A stretch of 51,806 nt of DNA, from NCBI GenBank assembly GCA_947585795.1, contig CANPXG010000012.1, positions 1 to 51,806 of the forward strand, written 5' to 3'. Shown one piece after another: positions 42,023 to 51,000 of the stretch (within the stretch, counting starts at the first letter, position 1; each line of letters opens with the position of its first letter). The notes under the pieces are model-generated. The model saw only the letters and a list, made by a program, of their open reading frames with translations. It was not told where the DNA came from and did no database searches. Both the position numbers and the translations under genes were made by a program. This DNA comes from an uncultured Clostridia bacterium. GTDB lineage: Bacteria; Bacillota; Clostridia; UBA1381.

Positions 42023-43201
42023 ATGAAAACACCTTTGGCGTTCAGGACGCATATATCCGTTTTCGGCAACACAAACGCGGGCAAGTCCTCGCTGTTTAAC
42101 GCACTCATAGGTCAGGACATGGCTATAGTTTCCGAGAAGGAGGGCACCACCACGGATCCCGTGACAAAGGCTATGGAGCTCATACCCTACGGTCCCGTCG
42201 CGCTTACCGACACAGCGGGACTTGGCGACATGAGCGATATAGGTGAAATGCGCGCCGCGAAAACGGAAAAAATACTCGAACAAACCGACTTTGCCATATA
42301 CGCCGCCGCGTCGGACGACTTCGACGAAAAATCCTACGCTGACATGAAAAAACGGTTTGAAAAAAAGCATATAAATCACTTACTCGTATTCACAAAATCG
42401 GATTTGGGCGAATGTGACATGAAAGAAAAATACCCCGACGCCGTAGAGGTATCTGTTCACGACGAAGCATCGATCGAAAAACTGCGCGTTCTTTTGGCGA
42501 AGCTTCTCGAGGACGTGAAGCAAAATGACGAAACCATGGTCGGCTCACTTTTACCGCAGGGCTCGACGGTAGTCATGGTCGTACCGATAGACTCCGAAGC
42601 ACCCAAAGGCAGGCTCATACTGCCGCAGGTACAGTTCCTGCGCGACTGCCTCGATCACGGCATGAAAGCCGTCGTCGTCCGCGACACGGAGCTTGAGGAA
42701 ACGCTTCGTGAGCTTAACAAAATCGACCTCGTCGTCACGGATTCACAGGCGTTTGGGTACGTCGCCACTGTCGTTCCCGAAAGCATACCGCTTACGTCGT
42801 TTTCAATGATGATGGCAAGCATGAAGGGCGACCTTGCGAAGCTCATAAAGGGCGCGGACGCCGTTTCCTCACTCAAGGACGGAAGCAAAATACTCATGGC
42901 GGAGGCTTGCACGCACAACAGCTCTCACGAGGACATAGGCAGAGTTAAAATACCGCGCCTTCTGCAAAAATTCACGGGCAAAAAGCTCGACTTCGACTAC
43001 TACGTACACCAAGACTTCCCGAAGGACTTATCCGATTACGACCTCGTTATCCACTGCGGCGGCTGCATGATAAACTCTCGCTCTATGAACAACAGGATCG
43101 AGTTTTGCGAGGAAAACAACGTCCCGATCACAAATTACGGCGTTATCCTCGCACTCGTAAACGGAATACTTGCGCGAAGCTCAAAAATTTGGAGAAAATA
43201 A
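42023..43201 (+). CDS. hydF: [FeFe]-hydrogenase H-cluster maturation GTPase HydF
   Basis: 392 aa from ATG 42023 after GGAGG. A GTPase domain with P-loop GNTNAGKSS (15-23), TTTDP, DTAGLGD and TKSD precedes a dimerisation region. The C-terminal cluster domain has the CTHNSSHEDIGRVKIP start (CxH) and HCGGCM, i.e. CxH then HCxxC ligands of the [4Fe-4S] cluster. It is the scaffold that delivers the 2Fe subcluster to HydA. hydE and hydG are not in the window. The neighbours are unrelated, so it is a single gene here. Confidence 0.95.
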   Translation: MKTPLAFRTHISVFGNTNAGKSSLFNALIGQDMAIVSEKEGTTTDPVTKAMELIPYGPVALTDTAGLGDMSDIGEMRAAKTEKILEQTDFAIYAAASDDFDEKSYADMKKRFEKKHINHLLVFTKSDLGECDMKEKYPDAVEVSVHDEASIEKLRVLLAKLLEDVKQNDETMVGSLLPQGSTVVMVVPIDSEAPKGRLILPQVQFLRDCLDHGMKAVVVRDTELEETLRELNKIDLVVTDSQAFGYVATVVPESIPLTSFSMMMASMKGDLAKLIKGADAVSSLKDGSKILMAEACTHNSSHEDIGRVKIPRLLQKFTGKKLDFDYYVHQDFPKDLSDYDLVIHCGGCMINSRSMNNRIEFCEENNVPITNYGVILALVNGILARSSKIWRK

Positions 43202-43208
43202 AATACAG

Positions 43209-43247
43209 GGGGACACTAAATTTAGTGTCCCCTATTTTAGTGTCCCC
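43209..43247. repeat. Palindrome plus extra copy of GGGGACACTAAA
   Basis: GGGGACACTAAA meets its exact complement at 43209-43232 (24 bp), followed after two bases by a third TTTTAGTGTCCCC at 43235-43247. It lies between the convergent hydF and D-2-hydroxyacid dehydrogenase genes. No hairpin-plus-T-run suits a normal terminator. Same word as 6924-6949. Confidence 0.9.
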
Positions 43248-43251
43248 TTTA

Positions 43252-44217
43252 TTACGGAGTATGCTTGCTTAGATCCACTCTGTTACGCGCTCCTCCCATA
43301 AGAAACGTTTCTATGTTTTTAAAAATCTCGTCCATACAGCGTCGGCGCGCCTCATGCGCGCCCCACGCCATATGCGGCGTGAATATAACGTTTTTCTTGG
43401 CGAGTATTCTGTTATAAGGACTTCTTGCCGTTATCGGCTCCTCGGAGTAAACGTCGATACCAAGTCCGCCGAGCTTACCGTTTTCAGCGGCTTCGGCAAG
43501 CGCCTCCTCGTCCGCAACAGCGCCGCGCGACACGTTTATAAACACCGCGCCGTCCTTCATCATGTCTATGTGCTCCTTGTCTATCATGCCCTCCGTTTCG
43601 GCGGTCAATGGCACATGCACGGAAATTATATCTGACTTCCTGCAAAGCTCGTCAAGCGTCACGTGGTCGTCGCTGTCCTTTAGCCTGTGCGGGTTTATTA
43701 TCACCCTGCACCCCAGCGCGCGGGCTATACAAGCCACGCGTGAGCCGATACTGCCGTGACCGATCACGCCCCACGTCTTATTCGTCATTTCATGAAAGTA
43801 CGGCTTTAAGTGATTTTGCACGCCGCCCTCCTCGTACTTGCCGCTTTTTACGTAACCGTCAAACTCCTCAAGGTGCGTCATGAGCGCGAGCGCCATCGAA
43901 GCGGTAAGCTGCGCGACGGAATCCGTCGAGTACCCGCGTACGTTGCAAACGCCTATTTCCTCCCGCCAGCAGTAATTTATGTCTATGTTATCGTAGCCCG
44001 TCGCGGTCACGCATATAAGGCGCAGCTTTTTTGCGTTTTTGAGGTTCGACGCGTTAAGCTTTATCTTGTTTACGATTATGACCTCCGCGTCCTTTATCCG
44101 TTCCTCCAAAAACATGGGCGGCGTGGTTTGGTACACATTTACCTCACCCAGTTTTTCAAACTGCGAAAATTCCATATCGTCGCCGAGGGTTTTCGCGTCA
44201 AGAATTACTATCTTCAT
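43252..44217 (-). CDS. D-2-hydroxyacid dehydrogenase (glycerate/hydroxypyruvate type)
   Basis: 321 aa from ATG 44217 (MKIVILDAKTLGDD). A longer reading overlaps the thioesterase gene and lacks a site. It reduces 2-keto acids with NADH. NAD fold: GVIGHGSIGSRVACIARALG. Catalytic residues: Arg in VNVSRGAVADE, Glu in GIDVYSEEP, and His in TPHMAWGAHEARRR. The HMAWG context with following EARRR is typical of glycerate dehydrogenase/hydroxypyruvate reductase-like members. Start overlaps the thioesterase stop as ATGA. Confidence 0.9.
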   Translation of the reverse strand: MKIVILDAKTLGDDMEFSQFEKLGEVNVYQTTPPMFLEERIKDAEVIIVNKIKLNASNLKNAKKLRLICVTATGYDNIDINYCWREEIGVCNVRGYSTDSVAQLTASMALALMTHLEEFDGYVKSGKYEEGGVQNHLKPYFHEMTNKTWGVIGHGSIGSRVACIARALGCRVIINPHRLKDSDDHVTLDELCRKSDIISVHVPLTAETEGMIDKEHIDMMKDGAVFINVSRGAVADEEALAEAAENGKLGGLGIDVYSEEPITARSPYNRILAKKNVIFTPHMAWGAHEARRRCMDEIFKNIETFLMGGARNRVDLSKHTP

Positions 44218-44648
44218 TTTTTGTCCTCCGCGCTCATAAGCGAATTTAAGGCTTGCCATATATCGGGGTGGAGCTTTTTCATGTTTATCGGCACAAAGTG
44301 CTCGTTCACGAAGCCGTGGCACGTTTTGCCTGTCGTCATAAGCTTCATCTCCGGCAGCTTGTACACCTCGTATCCGAATTCGCACCGCGCCACCGTGAGA
44401 TTTGTGAGCGAGCATTTTACAAGGACTTCGTCCTCGTATTTAAGCCCGTAATAATATTTCGCTCCCGTTTCCGTAAGCGGCAGCATGATGCCGCGTTTTT
44501 CCATTTCGCTGTACGTCATGCCGATTTTCTTTATGAAGTCCGTGCGCGCCTGCTCGAACCACGGATAATATCGGGAATGATGCACTATTCCCATCATGTC
44601 CGTTTCCGCGTAGCGCACTGTCAGGTATGTTTCGCTTGTGTATGACAT
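44214..44648 (-). CDS. YbgC/4-hydroxybenzoyl-CoA-type acyl-CoA thioesterase
   Basis: 144 aa hot-dog fold protein. RYAETDMMGIVHHSRYYPWFEQARTDFI contains the catalytic Asp (ETDMMG; usual D-x-x-G-I/V-V-H) and the following HHSRYY helix. It is expected to hydrolyse a short-chain or aromatic acyl-CoA; the substrate is not known. It follows pyk with an 11-nt gap and precedes the dehydrogenase with a four-base overlap, so one operon pyk-thioesterase-dehydrogenase is likely. Confidence 0.92.
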   Translation of the reverse strand: MSYTSETYLTVRYAETDMMGIVHHSRYYPWFEQARTDFIKKIGMTYSEMEKRGIMLPLTETGAKYYYGLKYEDEVLVKCSLTNLTVARCEFGYEVYKLPEMKLMTTGKTCHGFVNEHFVPINMKKLHPDIWQALNSLMSAEDKK

Positions 44649-44659
44649 AATATCACGTC

Positions 44660-46414
44660 CTACAATAGATTTTCGGTTCCCGAATAAACGAGTCCGTGAC
44701 CGCCGTCTATGGTTATCGTCGTGCCACTCTTTAATATCTTCGTAGCGCCCGTCGCCTCGGTGATTACGGGAATATCGAGCGCCATCGCGAGTATTACCGC
44801 GTTTGACGATTCGCCCTTCTCCTCCGACACTATGCCCGACGCTTTTTTGAGCACGGGTATCATGTCCATCGTTACCTCGGTCGTCACGAGTATATCGCCC
44901 TCGTTAAACGTCTTTGAAAGCATCTGCGCGTCGGTCGCGACGCATACGTTGGCTGTCTTGTGGAGCTTCGTCATGCCCTTGCCGCTTACGAGTATGTGAC
45001 CTACAAGATGCACCTTCATAATATTCGTCGTGCCGGAAATGCCCATCGGCGCGCCGCCCGTGATAACGACGAGGTCGCCGTCCTTAACAAGTCCGGTCGT
45101 CTGCGCGCACTCGACCGCGTGGTCAAAAAGCTCGTCGGTGTTGCTTCTCGCCTCACTCATGATTGGTATAATTCCCCACGAAAGATTTAGCTGCCTTCTC
45201 GCCTTCACGCTCAGCGTCGGCGCGATAATAGGACAAGCGGGACGGAACCTTGAAAGCTGGAGCGCCGTGCCGCCCGAATATGTAAGCGCAATTACCGCCG
45301 CGGCGCGAAGGTCGTGCGCCGTCGTGCATGTCGCGTGGCTTATCGCGTTTGAAACGTCCATGCGCGAGTCAAAGTCCATGTTTTCAAGGCGCTTAACGTA
45401 GTTTATCTCTCTTTCCGTTCTCTCGGCTATCGTCGCCATAGTCTTTACCGTTTCCACGGGGTACTTGCCTATCGCCGTTTCGCCCGACAGCATAATGGCG
45501 CTCGTGCCGTCGTATATCGCGTTCGCGACGTCGGTCGTTTCGGCTCTCGTCGGACGCGGATTTCTTATCATGGAGTCGAGCATCTGCGTCGCTGTGATAA
45601 CGACTTTACCGGCGCGATACGTCTGCTTTATGAGCTGCTTCTGAATTACCGGCAGGTCCTCCATCGCGATTTCAACGCCCATGTCGCCGCGCGCCACCAT
45701 GATACCGTTTGACGCGCGGATTATCGAATCGATATTTTCAACGCCCTCCGCGTTTTCTATCTTGGAGATTATGTTTATGTCCGAGCCGCCGTTCTTTTCG
45801 AGAAGGTGCCTTACCTCGAGCACGTCGTTCGCGGTGCGCACAAACGACGCTGCAATAAAGTCAACGTCCTGCTCGATACCGAAAAGTATATCCTCAATGT
45901 CCTTTTTACTCATATAAGGCATCGAAAGCGACACGTTTGGCACGTTTACGCCCTTTTTATTGGATATCACGCCGCCGTTTTTGACCTCACAGACTATCTT
46001 GGTGCTCTTTATGCTCACGGCTTCCATCTCGATAAGTCCGTCGTCGATAAGTATCCTCGTGCCCTTTTTTATGTCCTTGGGCAAGTCGGGATAAGTTATC
46101 GAAACCTGTGTTTCGTCACCCTCCACGTCCTCGGTACAGAGTGTGAATTTCTGTCCCTCGGTGAGCGTCACGCTGCCCTCGCGAAAATCCTTGATACGTA
46201 TTTCCGGTCCCTTTGTGTCAAGGAGTATCGCGACGGGAATATCAAGCTCCTCGCGTACCTTTTTGATACGGTTAATGCGCTCGAGCGCCTCCTCATGCGT
46301 ACCGTGCGAAAAATTCAATCTCGCCACGTCCATACCCGCCAGCATAAGGTCGCGCAAGGTTTCCTCACTGTCGGTGGCAGGTCCCATTGTACAGACAATT
46401 TTCGTTCTTCTCAT
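44660..46414 (-). CDS. pyk: Pyruvate kinase (with C-terminal PEP-utiliser-like domain)
   Basis: 584 aa. It makes pyruvate and ATP from PEP and ADP. TIM barrel: IVCTMGPATDSEETL, GMDVARLNFSHGTHEE, LDTKGPEIR, catalytic IENAEGVENIDSII, MVARGDMGVEIAMEDL, TQMLDSMIRNPRPTRAE. Allosteric C-domain: VITGGAPMGISGTTNIMKVH. An extra about 110-residue domain follows (EGDILVTTEVTMDMIPVL, DGGHGLVYSG), found in many Firmicute enzymes, with ESSNAV where others have TSHAA. pfkA lies upstream, but a terminator (46464-46490) separates them. Confidence 0.96.
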   Translation of the reverse strand: MRRTKIVCTMGPATDSEETLRDLMLAGMDVARLNFSHGTHEEALERINRIKKVREELDIPVAILLDTKGPEIRIKDFREGSVTLTEGQKFTLCTEDVEGDETQVSITYPDLPKDIKKGTRILIDDGLIEMEAVSIKSTKIVCEVKNGGVISNKKGVNVPNVSLSMPYMSKKDIEDILFGIEQDVDFIAASFVRTANDVLEVRHLLEKNGGSDINIISKIENAEGVENIDSIIRASNGIMVARGDMGVEIAMEDLPVIQKQLIKQTYRAGKVVITATQMLDSMIRNPRPTRAETTDVANAIYDGTSAIMLSGETAIGKYPVETVKTMATIAERTEREINYVKRLENMDFDSRMDVSNAISHATCTTAHDLRAAAVIALTYSGGTALQLSRFRPACPIIAPTLSVKARRQLNLSWGIIPIMSEARSNTDELFDHAVECAQTTGLVKDGDLVVITGGAPMGISGTTNIMKVHLVGHILVSGKGMTKLHKTANVCVATDAQMLSKTFNEGDILVTTEVTMDMIPVLKKASGIVSEEKGESSNAVILAMALDIPVITEATGATKILKSGTTITIDGGHGLVYSGTENLL

Positions 46415-46463
46415 ATTTACCTCCTTTTATATACTTTTTTATATGTATTTTTGTTTATTCGGA

Positions 46464-46490
46464 TAAGAAAAGGCGGAAAATATCCGCCCT
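46464..46490 (-). terminator. Terminator after pfkA
   Basis: GGCGGA (46472-46477) and TCCGCC (46483-46488) form a hairpin with loop AAATA. On the minus strand it is followed by TTTTCTTAT. It separates pfkA from pyk. Confidence 0.78.
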
Positions 46491-46499
46491 TATGTCGCT

Positions 46500-47477
46500 T
46501 TATACAGACAGTTTCTTTGACAGGTCAACGAGCTGCTGCGGCAGCGTTTTTTTCGTGTTAAGCCCTTCATCTATATCCACGTCGGTTATAATGTGATCAC
46601 GCATACACACTATCCTGTTCTGCTTGCCGGCAAGCAAAAGCTCGACCGCCATACCGCCCATTTCACTCGCGACAACTCTGTCGCGCACCGTCGGGCTGCC
46701 GCCGCGCTGTACGTGTCCCAAAATCGTCGCACGCGACTCGATACCGGTCTTTTCCTCGATTTCCTTCGCCATTTCGATAACGCCGCCGATACCCTCGGCA
46801 ACGATTATGATAGAGTGCTTTCTTCCTCTCGACTTACCCTCGAGTATCGGACGAAGCACGTCCTCGTCAAAATTCCATTCACGCTCGGGCACAAGTATTA
46901 CCTCCGCGCCGCACGCTATACCCGCCTGTATGGCGATATATCCCGCGGCTCTGCCCATTACCTCGATAATAGAGCAGCGCTCGTGACTCTGCGCCGTATC
47001 ACGTATTTTATCGACCGCGTCCTTAACTGTGTTAAGACACGTATCGTAACCTACCGTGTACTCACTGCAGCCTATATCGTTATCTATCGTACCGGGAAGC
47101 GCGATAGTGGGAAGTCCCGCGGCACAAAGATCTCTCGCGCCCCTGAACGAACCGTCACCGCCTATTACGATAAGTCCGTCAATACCGAACACCTTCGCTA
47201 TCTCAACGGCTTTCTTCACGCCCGCCGGCTCCTTAAACTCAAGACAACGCGCCGTTTGAAGTATCGTACCGCCTCTTTGAAGCGTTTCCGACACGCTTCT
47301 CGCGTTCATCTCCACCAATTCACCGTTTATAAGTCCGTTATATCCACGCTTTACGCCGAATACCTTCAGCCCGTAATACGAGCCCACTCTGACAACGGCG
47401 CGTATCGCCGCGTTCATACCGGGCGCGTCACCGCCGCTTGTCAGAACCGCTATTGTTCTTACATTTTTATTCTCCAT
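46500..47477 (-). CDS. pfkA: ATP-dependent 6-phosphofructokinase
   Basis: 325 aa from ATG 47477, with GGGAGGG upstream; the longer start adds fourteen residues without a site. It phosphorylates fructose-6-phosphate in glycolysis. Motifs: LTSGGDAPGMNAAIRAVV (12-29), VIGGDGSFRGA (105-115), PGTIDNDI (128-135), and IEVMGRAAGYIA. Asp of TIDND is catalytic. Length is typical of the allosteric bacterial form. It follows the DUF2007-like gene by 22 nt and is in the mtrB operon. Confidence 0.97.
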   Translation of the reverse strand: MENKNVRTIAVLTSGGDAPGMNAAIRAVVRVGSYYGLKVFGVKRGYNGLINGELVEMNARSVSETLQRGGTILQTARCLEFKEPAGVKKAVEIAKVFGIDGLIVIGGDGSFRGARDLCAAGLPTIALPGTIDNDIGCSEYTVGYDTCLNTVKDAVDKIRDTAQSHERCSIIEVMGRAAGYIAIQAGIACGAEVILVPEREWNFDEDVLRPILEGKSRGRKHSIIIVAEGIGGVIEMAKEIEEKTGIESRATILGHVQRGGSPTVRDRVVASEMGGMAVELLLAGKQNRIVCMRDHIITDVDIDEGLNTKKTLPQQLVDLSKKLSV

Positions 47478-47499
47478 AATTGTTACCCTCCCACAAATT

Positions 47500-47700
47500 T
47501 TAAAACAAGTCGCTTTCAAAAATCAAATTCTGAGCCGCTTCAAGCTCCGTACTCGGCACAAGCACCTCGTAGCAGCTGTCGTCGCCGCACCTCGGCGCTC
47601 CACCGCGCCTCACCTTTGAAATCACTCCGCTATTTAAAAGCACGTCTACAAGCTTTTTTGAAATTTCCGCAGACTGCGACACATATACTACCGTCCACAT
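47500..47700 (-). CDS. Small DUF2007-like signal-transducing protein
   Basis: 66 aa: MWTVVYVSQSAEISKKLVDV, LLNSGVISKVRR, then YEVLVPSTELEAAQNLIFE. This ferredoxin-like pattern of a short protein reading TVVYxAxx at the start and VPxxELEAAxxLI at the end is what I associate with the DUF2007 putative signal-transducing family, often found just upstream of pfkA in Clostridia. It may be a regulatory partner; no function is assigned. A GGAGG lies seven bases before its ATG. Confidence 0.72.
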   Translation of the reverse strand: MWTVVYVSQSAEISKKLVDVLLNSGVISKVRRGGAPRCGDDSCYEVLVPSTELEAAQNLIFESDLF

Positions 47701-47721
47701 ATCATAACCTCCGTACGCGCG

Positions 47722-47937
47722 CTATTTTCTTTCATCGGACATGACCTTGCCGTGCTTGGTGTATATCTCCGCCTTACCGTTTATTTTGACCGCCGAGGTG
47801 ATCTCGGTAAACTGCGCTATATACACCTCGCCCCTGTCAAGCTTTTCCGTGTGATGAAATTTCGTGTCGGGACCGCGCGTAAGTCCTATTATATTCACGC
47901 CGTTTTCGAGCGCCTTTATAACAATATAGTCATCCAT
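47722..47937 (-). CDS. mtrB: Trp RNA-binding attenuation protein (TRAP)
   Basis: 71 aa from the ATG at 47937, eight bases after GAGGAG; an ATG at 47943 is too close to that site. TRAP forms an eleven-subunit ring that binds (G/U)AG repeats in trp mRNA when tryptophan is bound. Recognition is direct: [32 protein letters not shown]. Compared with the Bacillus protein, Lys37 and Lys56 are kept, but the residue matching Arg58 of the RNA-binding KKR set is Asn (VKING). First gene of mtrB-DUF2007-pfkA, with its promoter at 48005-47977. No trp genes are in the window. Confidence 0.94.
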   Translation of the reverse strand: MDDYIVIKALENGVNIIGLTRGPDTKFHHTEKLDRGEVYIAQFTEITSAVKINGKAEIYTKHGKVMSDERK

Positions 47938-47976
47938 ACTCATCTCTCCTCGTCCAATCTCGAATATACTCTATAT

Positions 47977-48005
47977 ATAATACTATATTTTCTCTTATTT
48001 TGCAA
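47977..48005 (-). promoter_or_regulatory. Promoter of mtrB-pfkA operon
   Basis: Minus strand TTGCAA (48005-48000), 17-nt spacer, TATTAT (47982-47977), about 40 nt before mtrB. Confidence 0.65.
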
Positions 48006-48058
48006 GTCCTAAAGCGTTAAATTATTGGCAGAGGGACATTTTTGGTTAGTTTTACCGA

Positions 48059-51000
48059 TTATTTTATCCTGACGTTATCCGCACCGAATATGCTCTTCAA
48101 ATCCTCGACCGCGCCCGAAGTACCGTTAAAGTACAGCCTGCGCGGCGCGCGCGTTATCTGCTTCGTGTCACGGAAGAACAGCCTTACCTCCATATCGCCC
48201 CGATACGGCGCAAGACTTTCCTCGACCTTACCCAAATTCTCCTCACTCCTCGTATCGAGCTGTATATAAAGCCGTTTCGGCTCCTCACGCGATGCAAGAG
48301 CCTCCTCTATCGGCAGCGCCGACTGCATCAAAAGCTTCGGCTCCTCATCCTCACGTATACTTAAACGCGCCGTCACGGCGATAAGGTTGTCCTCTGTGAG
48401 AATGGGCGAATATTCGGCAAGCACCTTCGGGAACACAAGACACTCCACGCTTCCGTACACGTCCTCGAGCGTCAGAAACGCCATTTGAGCGTTGGCACGC
48501 GTCGTTTTGTTCTTTCTCGACGCTATCGCGGCACATATGACTATCATATCACCGTCCTGTATACCGCCCTCGACTGCGTGGTAATTACCCTCATCGTCAC
48601 GGCGGACGCTCGTCAAAACGTCGCTTATATTATACCTTGTAAGCTTCTTTATTTTATCCGCGTACTCCTCCATCGGGTGACCGGAGAAATACATACCCGT
48701 CGACTGCTTTTCCATTTTTAGCATCATTTTTTTGTCATACTCGGGAATATTCGGAAATTCCATTTCCGTTTTCATATCGTCGGAGTCGAACAGGGACATC
48801 TGTCCCGCGACGTTTTCACGCGCCTCCCGCGCCGCGCCTTCAAGCGCCTTTTCGTACACGGTCATAAGCTGCGCGCGCTTAATTCCCATAGAATCGAACG
48901 CGCCGCACGATATAAGCCCCTCGAGCGCGCGCTTATTTAAATCAAGCCCCGTCATACGCTCGATAAAATCGGAGAACGTTTTAAACTCACCGCCGCTTTT
49001 GCGCTCATTCACAAGATTGATTATGGCGGCTCGTCCCACATTTTTTACCGCCGACAAGCCGAAACGTATCGAGCCGTTTTCCACGGTGAACGTGTCCTCA
49101 CTCTTATTCACGTCGGGCGGCAGACGGTCAATACCCATCTCCTTACAGTTCGCTATATAATGGTTTATCTTGTCAAGGTCGTCAATACTCGATATGAGCG
49201 ATGCCATGTACTCGACGGGATAAAACGTCTTTAAATACGCCGTCTGGTACGCCACGACCGCGTACGCGGCGGCATGTGACTTGTTGAAGCCGTAGTTTGC
49301 GAAGTCGCTTATCTCGTCAAAAATCGCGGCTGCCGTTTTCTCGTCTATACCGTTTTTGATACAGCCGGGTATTTCGCCGTCGTCACTGCCGTAGATAAAG
49401 TTTCTGCGCTCTATTTTCATCTGTTCGGCTTTCTTCTTGCTTATAGTTCTGCGCATCAAATCTGCCTTACCAAGCGAATAACCGGCGAGGGCGCGCACTA
49501 TTTCGAGCACCTGCTCCTGATAAATTATACATCCGTACGTGTTGTCCAATATCCCCTCGAGCAGCGGGTGCTTGTACTGTATGCTTTCGGGATGCGCCTT
49601 GTTGCTCAAATACCGCGGTATCTGCTCCATAGGTCCCGGGCGGTACAGCGATATACCGGCTATTATGTCCTCGAAGCACGACGGGCGCATTTCCTGCATG
49701 AACGACTGCATACCCGCGCTTTCGAGCTGAAACACTCCGTCCGTGTTGCCGGACGCGATCAGGTCGTATACCTCCTTGCGCTCAAAGTCAAGGTGGTCTA
49801 TATCTATTTTAACGCCACGGTTCTTTTGTATTATTTTTACCGCGTTCTCGATCACGGTCAGGTTGCGAAGCCCCAAAAAGTCCATTTTGAGAAGTCCAAG
49901 ACTTTCAACGGTGTCCTTCGTGAACTGTGTCGTTATAAAATTTTCCGTATTTAGCTGCAGCGGCACGTAATTTACCATCGGCTCACTCGTTATGACCACG
50001 CCCGCCGCGTGCGTGGAGGCGTGGCGCGGAAGTCCCTCGAGCGCCATAGACGTGTCAAGAAGCTCCTGTATTCTCGGCTCGTTATCGTAAAGCTCCTTAA
50101 GTTCCGTAGATATGTCAAGCGCCTTCTGTATCGTCATTTTGAGGTCGAACGGCACGAGCTTCGCCACTTTATCGACCTCGGCATACGGAATGTCGAGCGC
50201 GCGTCCCACGTCGCGTATCGCGAGCTTCGCCTTCATCGTACCGAACGTTATGATTTGCGCGACTTGTCCCTCACCGTACTTTTGCACGACGTATTCTATT
50301 ACCTTCTGCCGTCCCTCGGGCGCGAAGTCTATGTCTATATCGGGCATACTCACGCGTTCGGGGTTTAAAAAACGCTCAAAGAACAGGTTGTACTTTATCG
50401 GATCTACCATAGTTATGCCGAGGCAGTAAGAAACGATGCTTCCCGCCGCGCTGCCGCGTCCGGGACCGACCATTACGCCGTTGTTTTTCGCGAAACGTAT
50501 AAAATCCCACACGATGAGGAAGTAGTCGACAAATCCCATGCTTTTTATAACGCCGAGCTCGTAGTCAAGCTGTTTTTTAAGCTCGTCCGTCACGGGCTCG
50601 TAGCGGTTTTTAAGTCCCGCCTCGCAAAGCTCGCGAAGATACTCATAAGCATCCTTGCCGTCGGGCACGTCGAACGACGGGAGGTGGCGGGTGCCGAAGT
50701 CAAAGTCCACGCTGCACCTGTCCGCTATTTTCTGCGTATTTTCCACCGCTTCGGGAATGTACTCGAAGAGATCGGACATTTCCTCGGGTGATTTTATATA
50801 AAACTCATCGGTTTCAAACTTCATTCTGTCGGGATCGGTGACCTTTTTTTCCATTTGTATGCACATCAAAACGTCCTGATACTTCGCGTCCTCTTTTTTG
50901 AGGTAGTGAATATCGTTCGTGGCGACAAGTCCGACGCCCGTTTCGCGCGACAAACGTATGATGTCGGGGATAACGCGTTTTTCCTCCGCTATCCCGTGAT

